This document shows, piece by piece, positions 23,434 through 34,638 of a stretch of 64,000 nt of DNA (position 1 is the first letter of the stretch; each line of letters begins with the position of its first letter). The notes under the pieces were generated by a model. That model did not search any database. It had not been told where the DNA came from and saw only the letters and a program-made list of their open reading frames with translations. The translations under genes were made by a program, and so were the position numbers. The DNA comes from Salvia splendens (lineage: Eukaryota > Streptophyta > Magnoliopsida > Lamiales > Lamiaceae): the NCBI RefSeq assembly GCF_004379255.2, contig NC_056041.1:3286001-3350000 (forward strand). Direction: 5' to 3'.

Positions 23434-24654
23434 ATGGAGGATCAGTTCGATGTTATCGTCATCGGCGCCGGCGTCATGGGCAGCTCCACCGCCTACCAGA
23501 CCTCCAAGCGCCGCCTCAAGACCCTCCTCCTCGAGCAGTTCGACTTCCTCCACCACCGCGGCTCCTCCCACGGCGAGTCCCGCACCACCCGCGCCACCTA
23601 CCCCGAGGACTACTACTCCGGCATGGTCCTCGAGTCCTCCCGCCTCTGGCGCCAAGCCGAGTCCGAAGCCGGCTACCAAGTCTGCTTCGCCACCCGCCAG
23701 CTCGACATCGGCCCCTCCGACAACAAAGCCCTCCTCGCCGTCGTCGACAGCTGCCGGAAAAATTCCATCGCCGTCGCCGTCCTCAAGCGCCGCCAGCTCC
23801 TGGAGGAGTTCTCCGGAATGTTCGACATTCCAGAGGACTGGATCGGCGTCGTCACCCAGCACGGCGGTGTCATCAAGCCGACTAAAGCAGTTGCGATGTT
23901 CCAAACCCTAGCGCTCCGAAACGGCGCCGTGCTGAGGGATAACGCCGAAGTTGTTGGTATAAGTAGGGATGGGAGAACGAACGAGATTGTCGTGGCCACG
24001 GCCGGCGGCATGACCTATCGCGGCCGAAAATGCGTGATCACGGCGGGGCCATGGACGCGAAAGCTGGTGAAGAAGGCGAGAGGAATCGATCTCCCTATCC
24101 AGCCGTTGGAGACCGCGGTACATTACTGGAAAGTCAAAGAGGGGCTCGAAGGTAAATTTACCATCGAGAGTGGGTTCCCGACATTCGCTAGCTACGGCGA
24201 GCCATACATCTACGGGACGCCGTCGCTGGAGTTCCCTGGATTGGTGAAAATCCCAGTGCACGCGGGCCGCGCATGCGATCCTGAGGATCGCACATGGGGG
24301 GCGCCCCCGGTGCTGGTGGATGCACTGAGGGCATGGATTAAGGGGCGGTTCGGGGATATGATCGACGTGGCGAAGCCGGTGCTGACGCAGTCGTGCATGT
24401 ACTCAATGACGCCCGACGAGGACTTTGTGATCGATTTCCTTGGCGGGGAGTTCGGGGAGGACGGCGTGGTCTGCGGCGGGTTCTCCGGACACGGGTTTAA
24501 GATGGCTCCGGTGGTGGGGCGGGTGGCGGCCGATCTCGTGGAGAGCGGCCGAGCTGAGGGCGTGGAGCTCACGCGCTTTAGTGTGGGGAGGTTTGATGGA
24601 GAGAAACGTAATGGGAATGTTAAGGATTTTGATGATCAAGTCATGTCCCATTGA
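23434..24654 (+). CDS. SOX: Sarcosine/pipecolate oxidase-like FAD enzyme
   Basis: A member of the monomeric sarcosine oxidase / N-methyltryptophan oxidase family. In plants the characterised enzyme oxidises sarcosine and L-pipecolate with release of hydrogen peroxide. It is intronless with 406 residues, close to the family norm. The FAD-binding Rossmann motif GAGVMG is at residues 11-16. The conserved HGESRTTR segment is at 46-53. The covalent-flavin cysteine motif SCMYSMTPDEDF is at 320-331 (C321), and GFSGHGFK is at 349-356. I chose the start at 23434 because the family begins just before FDVIVIGAG. An earlier in-frame ATG at 23359 would add a poorly conserved Asn/His-rich stretch. The last residues (QVMSH) do not form a standard PTS1 signal, although the plant enzyme is known as peroxisomal. 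The first third of the gene is very GC-rich, giving long false frames on the other strand. Confidence 0.9.
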   Translation: MEDQFDVIVIGAGVMGSSTAYQTSKRRLKTLLLEQFDFLHHRGSSHGESRTTRATYPEDYYSGMVLESSRLWRQAESEAGYQVCFATRQLDIGPSDNKALLAVVDSCRKNSIAVAVLKRRQLLEEFSGMFDIPEDWIGVVTQHGGVIKPTKAVAMFQTLALRNGAVLRDNAEVVGISRDGRTNEIVVATAGGMTYRGRKCVITAGPWTRKLVKKARGIDLPIQPLETAVHYWKVKEGLEGKFTIESGFPTFASYGEPYIYGTPSLEFPGLVKIPVHAGRACDPEDRTWGAPPVLVDALRAWIKGRFGDMIDVAKPVLTQSCMYSMTPDEDFVIDFLGGEFGEDGVVCGGFSGHGFKMAPVVGRVAADLVESGRAEGVELTRFSVGRFDGEKRNGNVKDFDDQVMSH

Positions 24655-25280
24655 GGAGGCTGCACGTTACTTTTTCCAAGTCAAATTTGTATTTGCAAAT
24701 TGCAACGTGTAGTTAGTTAGTTGTCGTGTGTGATTCAAAGAAATATGCAAGTGTTGTGTGTGATGTCACTCTCATTCCACGTATCTTATATGTCCTATTG
24801 TTTCATATTTATGTGCTGTATTTCTTTCACTTTTTTATTCTCTCCAACTCATCAGTGAGAATAAGGCATTAAAAGCATGTATGTATATACCAGGGGAAAT
24901 ATCCCATCTTAGAAAGTGTCAAATACAACGCTTTCATTTTGATGATCCAGCACTAGAGCAATAATATATGGGTGATGCATCATCAATCATCATACAACAA
25001 AATCCCAATTCCACAAGAGAATGAACAAAATTAAGGGCACATTTGCTAGTCATGCTACAACTAAAAACAGGAGAATAAATTCTTTCAACTTTAATCAACT
25101 ACTTCTCCACTGTATAGTATTCATGTCGTCCTATTTAAAACCTCTCTTCTTATTGAACAAACACCAAGCCATCTGTGATTCGTGTTGTAAAAGCCAGGAA
25201 ATCACAGTTCACTGGTCTACGAATGATGAAAGAATGATCGATCTAGATGATTATACATATGAGAGCTTATAAACCTATCT
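24655..25280. other. 3' UTR and spacer, no gene seen
   Basis: Sequence after the SOX stop codon. The open frame at 25021-25272 shows no recognisable domain. Confidence 0.5.
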
Positions 25281-26418
25281 CAGCCACACCTGAAGCTGTG
25301 ATGTCAAACCTAGAATCATCAGAGACCTCCTGCAGTCCTCGTCAATTTGGCCACTGGTTTGCATGGGGAGGGCTTTGGTGTACAAGCACGAAAATCGAGA
25401 GACCGCAGCCCTGATTCAGTCCCACCCCTTCCGGCACTCCTCCCCGCTGCGTGGCCTCCCCTCCGGGCAAAATGCCTTGTAGACTGCTGCTATTTTAGCC
25501 CACAAGTTGACGATCCTCTGATTGTTTGAGGCGAGGGGATCATCGTAAACACTCACCCACGCCTTGGACAGCGCGACATTCTCCGCATCCGTCCACCTCC
25601 TCCGTGCCGGGCTCTCGTCATCAGCCGACTGCGACGACTCGCCGACCACCCTCTTGCCCTTGCTCTTCTTTGGCGCGTCCCGACCCCGCCCTACTCCCCC
25701 CATTTGAACGGGAGTGACCGCATCCCCGAGATCTATCCCCAACTCCTCTAAGGAGAAAGTATCACACCCAGTGAACTGCGTCTCCGATGGGGTCGATGTG
25801 TGCGAAGAAGCAGTCAAAAAATCAAAACTGGCGCGATAGACGTTGGCCCCCCGGCATCCCCTGCATCCCCGGCTGCCACCCCGGCATCATCTGCATCCCG
25901 GATACTCCCTGCCCGCCCGGCATCGCCGGTCCGCCGTGCATCCCCTGCCATCCCGGCATACAACCCCCAGATGCCATCCCGTACATCATCTGCTGCCAAG
26001 GGTACATGTTGTAGTACCCGGTCATCGGACCCCATCCACTTCCCACGGGTACCGTGGGAGTTTGAGACCCGCTCGTCACTGAAGTAGACTCGTTGTTGCT
26101 CTTGTACAGAAATTAAGATAGAGAAAAAACTCGTTAAAACAAGTGGTGTGAATGAAAATGACGTGCAAATCGCGTATATATAGTGTTTTAAAAATTAAAT
26201 AAAAAAAATAAAAAATCGGCTGGCCGATCGCTCGCCGATCAGGAGCCTGCAATGGCGGCCAGCCGATCGGCGAGTGCATCGGCCAGGGCCCGGGAATCGG
26301 CGTGCGCTCGCCGTTTTTCTCGCCGATTTGGCACTCGCCTGCTGCAATGGTTCGGCGAGCGGACCGGCCAGCGCCGGGAATCGGCTAGCCGGTCTGCTCG
26401 CCGCCATTGTGGATGCTC
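25281..26418 (-). mobile_element. PIF/Harbinger fragment, one end intact
   Basis: On the minus strand the element starts with GAGCATCCACAATGGCGG at 26418, next to TTA (26419-26421), then a GC-rich subterminal region with repeated CGGCGAG/GATCGGC words, and then the ORF1 relic. The opposite end and the transposase gene are missing. GC-rich, short-word ends like these also occur in the other Harbinger-type elements of this window. Confidence 0.65.
25290..26079 (-). pseudogene. Harbinger ORF1 (Myb/SANT-like) relic
   Basis: Harbinger elements carry a second gene whose Myb/SANT-like protein helps the transposase bind DNA and enter the nucleus. Here a Gly/Met/Pro-rich start (GWGPMTGYYNMYPWQQMM) leads into FTGCDTFSLEELGIDL, a basic KKSKGKRVV stretch and the SANT region RRRWTDAENVALSKAWVSV. 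Two defects are visible. A frame change occurs at a G-run near 25842-25847, and a TGA at 25416-25418 follows CRKGWD, after which the same frame still reads IRAAVSRFSCLYTKA and on to QTSGQIDEDCRRS. No start codon is clear. The sequence often appears in databases as a glutathione S-transferase T3-like protein, a misleading label for this family. Confidence 0.7.
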
Positions 26419-26421
26419 TTA

Positions 26422-26981
26422 GAGATTCGTCCTCCACGCCCTATGCGATTTCCATCGTCCGCGCCCTATGCGATTTCCATCCTCCGCGCCCTATGCATCG
26501 TCCGCGGACAATGAACCATTTTTTGCATCCTCCGGCCTATCCTCTGCCCCATTGCGGGGGTAAGGAGGATAGGTCCCGACGATGCACACATTTTCTTTTT
26601 TTCTTCTATATATATCACCAATTGTTTTACTTTATTTCACATCTTTCACTCAACTCTCTTCCACATCTCAATTTATCTCTAAATTCATTAATGAATTCCG
26701 ACGATTTTCCATATTTATAAGCATAACATATAAAAAATAATAAATAAATCCTGACAATTGGATTTGCCTTTAATTTGTGGTGTTTTTATATTTATTCTTG
26801 CTTGTTGATATATTTGCAAACATAAAAAATAAAAAAATAAATACAAAACAAGAGTTAAAATTATAGGGTGGGCTATAGGACGTCCCACTGCAGGTGAATG
26901 GGATGGAGGATAAAATGTTGATGTGGCGAAGGATAGGACGCCCTATAGGGCGGGCTATAGGTCGCCCCATTGTGGATGCTC
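26422..26981. mobile_element. Harbinger-like MITE with degenerate left end
   Basis: The right end ATTGTGGATGCTC matches the Harbinger-type terminus of the neighbours, and the sequence has GC-rich ends (GGGCGGGCTATAGG) around an AT-rich middle. On the left side GCCCTATGCG words are repeated three times (26439-26494), but no clean inverted terminus is seen. It abuts the 25281-26418 fragment directly. Confidence 0.45.
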
Positions 26982-27086
26982 CTAATTTTGTATAATTGTA
27001 TATTTTTATGCATATATTATTACATAATTTTGTAATTAAAGAAGACATGGATGAACTTTTTATGTAATGGATGATGCTTGCGTTTA

Positions 27087-27491
27087 GAGCATCAGCAATG
27101 GCAGACGTCCACGCGGAATTCCCACCGGCGTGCGGGAATTCCATGGAGGACGTCCGCCATTGCGCGTCCCATGCACGGATACGGAATTCTGCGGGGAATT
27201 CCGTGCGGACTTCCGCCATTGCGTTGACGCCTGCGGAATTCCGTTTTTTCATTAAATTTTTTTTTTTCGGTTCCTATATATACATCTCGTTGAACTTCAT
27301 TTCAACCCGTTAAATATTTTTAATTCCGGAAATTGTCTAATTTGTGAATTCCGCAGGGAATTCCGCTACTGTGCAGTGGGAATTCCTAATGACGTGGCAG
27401 GGCAGTGGGAAGTCCGTATAACGTGGCAGGAGGTGTTTTTGGGAATTCCGCGAGAAATTCCGCCGGGAATTCCGCTCCACTGGTGATGCTC
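27087..27491. mobile_element. PIF/Harbinger-type MITE, 405 bp
   Basis: Left end GAGCATCAGCAATGG and right end CCACTGGTGATGCTC form the inverted repeat, flanked on both sides by TTA (27084-27086 and 27492-27494). The interior repeats the word GGAATTCC many times (for example 27115-27160 and 27340-27475). No coding capacity. Confidence 0.8.
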
Positions 27492-27494
27492 TTA

Positions 27495-29000
27495 GCATAT
27501 CATTTCGCAATATATACCTATATTATTATACTATAAATTTGTACTCTACTTTCCCTAGTGATAGAACAACTAAATTTAGTTTTCGTGTTTGTTTGCTACT
27601 ATTATATAATTATTATTATTATTATTTTATATTTCATTCGTTCCAATTAAGTGAGTTAAAATTCTTGAACACAGAAGTTAACAAATTGTGTTAAAAAAGT
27701 AGGAGTGGGAAGTAAAATAGACGAAATAAAAAGAGAGTAAAATAAAATAGATTAAATTCATATTCGAAGAGCAATTTTCATTAATGATGTCACTGGTGTC
27801 AAACTCGATCACCGGAGAGTAATTGGGCTTACACAAGAAAACAGTTAAATGGGCTTACGTCATTGGGCCCTTCCTGCGATGGTGTTGAAAGGTAATTGGC
27901 ATATTTCTTTTCCCTAAATACAACTACTATACAAAATTCACTCAATCGAATGAAAACTACATATTTTAATCAATTAATAATTGAATAGTATTGATTTCCC
28001 TGTTTATCTAATGGGAGTAGACATACTTAGGAGTAAAATCCTATTCGAACATCTTGTAAGTGGCGGATGGTGAGAACGAATGTGTACAATTGTACTCCAA
28101 AATAAGTCTTAATAAATGGCGCAGCAGTAAGAAGCTTCTACTAAAGATAGAGATGCGGGTTTGAATATCACTTAGTCCATAATTTTAGCACATATTTTGA
28201 AAAAATAATATAAATAGTTAAAGTTGAGAAAATCTCTTTAACCGTCTAATATATTTCATTCTTACTTGTAAACCATCTTTTAATTTTCTTCTAATACATT
28301 TCGGTTTTTTTCATTTCACAATTTCTTATGTGAATTATTTTAATTATTGTCTAATATATTTAATTTCTTATCTATTGAGTTAGTAGCTTTTAAAATTTTA
28401 ATTTGTTTATTTTTTTAGAATAAAAGAAAGTACTTTCAATTCCTAATATATTTAAGTTTATGTAAGAAAGTCTATTTTAAATAGTGAAAGGCAGTAACAC
28501 CAACAAGTAACTCACTTTTACATACAAAATGATATAGATTATATAGATTATGATTGAAAAAAATCTATTAAAATGAAGTAAAAGATTCTTCAAATTTTGA
28601 AACTTCAAATCACTACGATTATCTATCGTATTTTTGAATTGAAATTCTGAATCCACCACTGCATCTAACAACATCGTATGCAAATTCAAACCTTAAGGGA
28701 GTTTTTGAATTGTCAAATACGGACATTTAGCTAAAGAGCATTAAATGACAATTTTGAGTGTTTGAATTGATTGTTTCCGTTTTTGTGTGGTCCGCTTAAT
28801 GAGCAAGGGCATGCCGAATTTGGGCTGAAAAGGGGAGTTTTTTATCGTAAAAAAATCACCAATAACAATCAAAGTTAGTCTCTTTCAGCTAAATTATATG
28901 GAATGACTAATATAGCCCATCAGTTTTAATATAGAAGGAGGGTAGTTTTGGAGTTTGCTATTATCATATTGCTTTAAATAATAAATCAACAATTCAAACA
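27495..29000. other. Intergenic, no gene seen
   Basis: AT-rich, with a short TTA run at about 27603-27624. A possible tRNA-derived SINE remnant lies near 28108-28190 (see findings). Short open frames have no domains. Confidence 0.5.
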
Positions 29001-29254
29001 CCACAAATAGTTTGTCCAATTTTTTCATTTCCGTCCGTCCCACAAAACTTGTTCCATTTCACTTTTTACAATTTTAGTAATGGATCTCATATTCCACGAA
29101 TTCATTTCTACTCACATTTTAATATTTTATTATAAAACTAATTAATATATAAAAATAGGATTCACATTCGACTAACTTTTCCAACTCACTTTTCATTACA
29201 TTTCTTAAAACTAGTGGCAGGTCAAAGTGAGACAATATTTGGGGACGGAGGGAG
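29001..29254. mobile_element. Stowaway-type MITE, left end degraded
   Basis: The right end GGGGACGGAGGGAG followed by TA is typical. The left end starts inside the usual AGTTTGTCC sequence and has lost CTCCCTCCGTCCC. It is the uninterrupted relative of the 2267-2795 element. Confidence 0.65.
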
Positions 29255-30210
29255 TAAAAGACAAAGAAAAATAATATTATAACATGATTATAATCTTTTC
29301 TTTAGAAACGGCAAATTCCAATTCAAGAACACACCTAAATATATTGACTACCTAAGTCCATAAGGACCAAAAGAGGTGCCAAATAGGGAATTTGCAAGCA
29401 ATAGAAAATTTCATAAGATAACGTGACAAATACCTATTCTGCAACAAGTATAGGAAAACTATGAAAGCTTGACACCAGCAATGTAGTGTTCGAATTGTCA
29501 TCTAAAAAGTAAAAACCTAATCAAATTTGGACTTTGCCCAACTTTGGCTTATAGTCTCTCTCTCTCTCTGTCACAAATTTTTATTTACAAGTCTAAATCA
29601 TTTCCCTTGTAGGATCCACATATTGATGGGACAAAATAGTGAAATTCCCAACTGATACACGATTTTTGTCCTGAGAGCATATTACCGACGAAATATTTCA
29701 ATACTTAACAAAATGTAAAAAAAAATCACTTTTGATAATAGTATGTAGTCATTTCATTTTAATAAGATTTCATACTGCGAAAAACAAATTTTCAAATGGA
29801 CGCATATCCTATTAATATTTAGATATTATGCGTGTCATTATAAATTGATTGATTTCTATTTTTAGTAAAAAAAATAATATATTACATTTATTTTTTCTTA
29901 TTTAATTATTTCTCATACTTACTCTCTTTCCAATTATTTATTTTATTCTCTCTTTTATTTATTTTTTTATCCAATTAACTCGATATGTCTTCATAGTTCA
30001 CCTCCTAACATTAACTTACGCCCAAAATAAAACCGAAAAAGTATATGTATGTCAGAACATTTTTACAACCACTCGTAGAATTCACCTCTTATTATCCATA
30101 ACCATAACTTGCCTTTCCAATGTTCTATATATAACCTTACCAAGTAGAAGTATACATGATCACACCTCAAAGCCATCCTAAACACACCACATAAATTTAA
30201 AGCAAAAGAA
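29255..30210. promoter_or_regulatory. Upstream region of the UGT74 gene
   Basis: AT-rich intergenic sequence with a short CT run near 29556-29569. A TATA-like CTATATATAA at 30125-30134 lies about 77 bp before the UGT start codon and is the likely core promoter. No other gene is visible. Confidence 0.5.
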
Positions 30211-32157
30211 ATGGATCAAAAAAGAGAACACAAACCACACTGCCTAATCCTTCCATATCCAAGCCAAGGCCACATAAACCCCTTGATCCAATTCTCCAAG
30301 CGCTTAGCCCACAAAGGCATCACAATCACCTTCGCCGTACCACAAGACGTCCTCACCTCCTCCTCCGCCGCCGACATCTCCGCCTCCATCGCCGTCGAGA
30401 CGATCTCCGACGGCTACAACTCCGCCGCCGCAAGAGCCGACGCCGACCCTCGGGAGTATCTAGTCACCTTCAAAAAGGAAGGGACGGAGTCAACCTCCCG
30501 GCTCATCGAGAAGCTTCGAGAAGGCCGGGGCCGGGCCGTGGACTGCGTCGTCTATGACGCCTTCTTGCCGTGGGGGCTGGCCGTGGCGAAGAGTAAAGGG
30601 CTGTTTGGTGCGGCCTTCTTCACGCAGGCGAGCTCTGTTAATGTTGTCTACTACAACGTGTTTAAAGGGTTGCTGAAAGTTCCGGTTACGGAGAGGGAAA
30701 CCGTGCTTCCCGGGCTGCCGTCGTTGGCGGTTTCTGATTTGCCGTCGTTTGTTGTTGATCAGGAGAAGTATCCGGGCGTGTTGGAGCTGCTGGTGGGTCA
30801 GTTTGATGGTGTGGAGGATTCTGATTTCGTGTTTGTTAACTCGGTTTACGAGCTCGAGGAAAAGGTATATATTCTAGTTAGTCTTTTGGAATAAGTCATC
30901 GAGTTGGATTGGATTTGAAATAAAACGGAATATACTTATTAGATTGGACTAATTTGGGAAATCTATTCATTATCATCCTTAAATATGGTGTATAATTAGG
31001 TTTGAGATAAAGCAAAATTTAGAGATTGTCATAATTAGAAGATTCAGCATCTCATACTAATGTGGCTAATCTTCTACATGGTCGTTCGCATTAATTAAAT
31101 AGAGGTTCATTGAAGTTTTGATTTAATTCTGTTAATTCGGAATAGAGATTTGAATGGGAAAGATGCAGCAGATAGTCTCTTTTGCTAATTTAATATGGCT
31201 CAAAAAAAGGTTGCAGTTGCACCCATTTCCTAATTTATTTGGTACCTAAGTGACCCTTTATTAATTTGCTAAAGTATTCCTAATTCACCTCATATCAACT
31301 CATACGTGGCATAGAGCAGGATTTTAGAATCTCTGTTCTATGATGATATATTGAGTTTTGAGACAATACGTAACAATTATTAAAGCAACTTAAATTTACT
31401 TGGAATCTTGTTTCAGGCAAATGAGTGGATGAAAAAATCAATGTCAATACAAACAATTGGACCAGCCATACCTTCTATCTACCTAGACAAAAGGATACAG
31501 CATGACAAAAATTATGGTCTTAGTTTGTTCAAGCCAGATGACATTTGCATGAGATGGCTACAACAAAGATCACCTAAATCAGTTATCTACGTCTCCTTTG
31601 GTAGTATTGCCAAATTGGAAAAGCATGAAATGGAGGAATTGGCAACGGCCCTTAAGCTAACCGGCAAACACTTCCTATGGGTGGTCCGATCCTCGGAGGT
31701 GTCGAAGCTCCCGGAAAATTTCACGGACGAAGCCTCGGGTAAGGGGCTAATCGTGTCATGGTGCTCGCAGCTTGAGGTGCTTGCTCATGACGCCATAGGC
31801 TGCTTTGTAACGCACTGTGGGTGGAACTCGACTCTGGAGGCGCTGAGCCTCGGGGTCCCGATGGTGGGGGTCCCGTGGTGGAGTGACCAGGCTACGAATG
31901 CGAAGTTTGTGATGGATGTCTGGAAAATGGGAGTGAGGGCTTATCCTGATGATGGAGGCGTTGTTGGGCATGAGGAATTGGTTCGTTGTGTGAATTGTGT
32001 GATGGAGGGAGAGAGAGCAGAAGAGATGAGAGAGAACGCAAGGAAATGGAAGGAGTTGGCAAAGGGAGCTGTTAATGAAGGGGGAAGTTCAGATAGAAAT
32101 ATTCAACAATTTGTTTCTACTCTGATGGGTGTAACACTGTCACTGTCACAAAAATAA
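30211..32157 (+). CDS. UDP-glucosyltransferase, UGT74 family
   Basis: A family-1 GT-B enzyme that moves glucose from UDP-glucose to a small acceptor. UGT74 members act on carboxyl or hydroxyl groups of salicylate, indole acids, thiohydroximates or terpenoids; the acceptor here cannot be read. Exon 1 is 30211-30864 and exon 2 31417-32157, with a 552-nt phase-0 intron, giving 464 residues. The conserved start PYPSQGHINP carries catalytic H21, and VVYDAFLPW gives the likely partner D116. The donor-binding PSPG box occupies residues 333-376, is exactly 44 residues long, begins WCSQLEVLAHDA, contains HCGWNSTLEAL and ends WWSDQ, so glucose is the expected sugar. Exon 1 is GC-rich at its centre. It is the only intact copy of a three-gene tandem. 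Its intron shares stretches such as CATCTCATACTAATGTGG with the pseudogene downstream, showing that the duplication included the intron. Confidence 0.95.
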
Positions 32158-32577
32158 TCAGATTCTTGATTATCAATGTATCTTTACCAAATAATTGGAA
32201 ATTTCGTGTATTATGGTGATAGATTGACCTCAAGAGTCGTCATAACTTAAACGTAAATGTGACTTGTTTCTCATATGTATAAATGAGAATTGTTGTAACC
32301 AGTACATTAATCTGGATAAAACCCAAATCTGGGCTAAACACCGAATTTCGATTATTCGGGTTAGAATTGAAAATTTATTACTCCATTCAATAAAATTTCA
32401 ATCCGATTAAGCCACAATTCGAATAACCCTATTCTGATCGGCTTTTGAAAGAGGTTTCCGAACCCTCTATGAGGTTTGAGGCGATCAACGAATCAGGTTG
32501 CCCATACGCTTGCTCGGACATCGGGTTCTGTAGCTGATAGCAAGTATTTGTTGGATTGCGTTCCAATTTTCATCCGT
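32158..32577. other. Spacer after the UGT74 gene
   Basis: It holds the 3' end of the intact UGT and the start of the duplicated block. No separate gene is seen. Confidence 0.5.
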
Positions 32578-34638
32578 CCATACGATCTCTGACGGCTACG
32601 ACTCCGCCGCCACCAGAGTCTCATTTCGTGTTCGTTAACTCGGTTTATGAGCTCGAGGAAGAGGTACACTACTCTGTCTTTTGGAATAAGTATCATGTTT
32701 GGCTGATAGCCTGAGACTCACTTACTGTCTTATTCGTTAAACTTTCTTTATCTCAAACATAAATTTATTTTGGGGCAATTTGGGAAGATAAATAAATAAA
32801 AATGATAAATGAGTAATCGCTCTATAAGTCCCTATTGTTCTACTATATGTTTGGACTTTTATTAGTATAAGTCATGTTTGGCATAGAATTGTATTACACT
32901 ATTTTGGAGCCTCTATCATCATCCTTAGATATGGTATACTTTATTGTTTATTTTACTTAGTTATGTTAAGATAAGAATTTTTACATGGATTTTACAAGTG
33001 TTATTTTATGGGCCCACGAAACGATTTTATGCCCAAGCTTTTTTTCGTGTAATAATAAAATTGTTAGCCTAATAACCATAAAAAAATTATTATATACTTC
33101 AAAAGTAGTTATAAAACTAAGTTTTTATTTTGGATTGTCATATCTATCATTCAGAGTAAATAGTAAAGCATGTTTTGAGATTTCCGGCATTAGAAAATTA
33201 ACATCTCATACTAATGTGGCCAAGTGAAATTCACAAGGTCAGTCCTTTATTTATTTCCTGAAGTATTTCATCATCTGTTTGCAGTATGGTTGAGATTAAA
33301 GAATTTTTTTTGCAAATTTATTGTATTTGAATTGAAAGTGAAAGCACAAATAATTGTAACAAGCTAATCACATTTAATGCTTGTGCTACTTCTTCTCTCC
33401 ATATGAGCTGGAAGATGAGGTGTGTGTCGGTGTGAGTCGAGCCACTAGTAAATCATTATTTTGAATTATTTTTGTTTCTATATGGAATATTTCATTCGTA
33501 CAAAAGCAAATATTTGTACTATTATTTTAGTTTGTCCCCGAAAATTAGTTTTCGTCCCTTTCTTGCAAGTTTATACTACTATTGGTAGTAGACGGAGGGA
33601 GTATTAACTATTAAGGTAACTTAGTGTCCTATTTCAGGCAAATAAATGGATGAAAAAATCAATGTCAGTAAAAACAATTGGTCCAGCCATACCACCTTCC
33701 ATGTACCTAGACAAAAGATTGCAAGAAGACACAAATTATGGCCTTAGTTTGTTCAAGCCAGATGACACTTGCATGAAATGGCTACAACAAAGATCTCCTA
33801 AATCAGCAGGCCCGTCCCTTGGCCCGTGTGGCCTGTGCGACCGCACAGGGCCCCCAATTTTCAGGGGCCTCTGAAATATTTCAGCCCATATACATGTATT
33901 CCTATTTTTTTCAGCCCAACAAAGCTATTTCTCTTGTATAGCAACGCCCAGGCCTTTTTCTAGCACCGTGACTCCAATTCTGATCGGTTTCTTTTCCCGA
34001 TCGTAGACCTGGGAGCCGCCTGTTCGTGTTCGGTGTTCCTCATCGACAAACGCCGCAACAGGGACCAGCTCACCAGAGCCATCGTTGATCGCTTCTGCAG
34101 CGCCTGCCATCGTCGGCCATTGCGATTGGGAGCAGCGCAAACGCATCAATTTGTCTTTTTTTCTATAGTATATTTCTTTAAAATGCATTGTCTTTTTTTC
34201 TTTAATTATCATATAGCTTTAAAATGCATTGTCTTTTTTTCTATAGTGGTAGGCCTCATTTTAGATTTTTGCACATGGCTTCTGATTTTGTCGGGACGGC
34301 CCTGTAAATCAGTTATATACGTCTCCATTGGTAGTATGGCCAAATTGGACAAGCATCAAATGGAGGAATTGGCAACAGCCCTTATGCTACGAATGCGAAG
34401 TTTGTGATGGATGTTTGGAAAATGGGAGTAAAGGCTTGTCCTAATGAAGAAGGTGTTGTTGGGCATGAGGAGTTGGTTGTGAGAAGCATGTGATGGAGGG
34501 AGAGAGAGAGCGGAAGAGATAAGAGAGAATGCAAGGAAATGGAAGGAGTTGGCAAAGGGAGATGTTGAGGAAGGGGGAAGTTGGGATAGAAATATTCAAG
34601 AATTTATCTCTACTCTATTAGGTGGACAACTATCATAA
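32578..34638 (+). pseudogene. UGT74 pseudogene (second copy), deleted and transposon-interrupted
   Basis: Exon 1 is reduced to 32578-32665: a piece matching ISDGYDSAATR is joined directly to the exon end HFVFVNSVYELEEE, with the N-terminus and about 380 nt of the middle gone. Exon 2 (from 33638 after an intact TTTCAG acceptor) matches the intact copy through FKPDDTCMKWLQQRSPKSA. It is then broken by the 498-bp hAT-type element at 33807-34304, resumes at VIYVSIGSMAKLDKHQMEELA, and jumps at about 34385 from the LATALML region straight to TNAKFVMDVW. That jump removes the whole PSPG box. A further frameshift follows near 34480. The end (EGGSWDRNIQEF) is still recognisable. It cannot encode a glycosyltransferase. 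Part of a Stowaway-like repeat lies in the intron (about 33529-33602). Confidence 0.9.
33807..34304. mobile_element. hAT-type non-autonomous transposon, 498 bp
   Basis: The terminal inverted repeat is CAGGCCCGTCCC at the left and GGGACGGCCCTG at the right (11 of 12 match). The flanking 8-bp duplication TAAATCAG is perfect (33799-33806 and 34305-34312). CAGGG-like ends with an 8-bp target duplication define the hAT superfamily. Inside, CTTTAAAATGCATTGTCTTT occurs twice (about 34177 and 34210). No transposase frame is present. It sits in exon 2 of the UGT pseudogene. Confidence 0.9.

Noticed and set aside
23425..24011. Long minus-strand and alternate plus-strand open frames over the SOX gene
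   Set aside because: GC-rich codon use of the real gene keeps stops out of the other frames. No domain, and biased composition.
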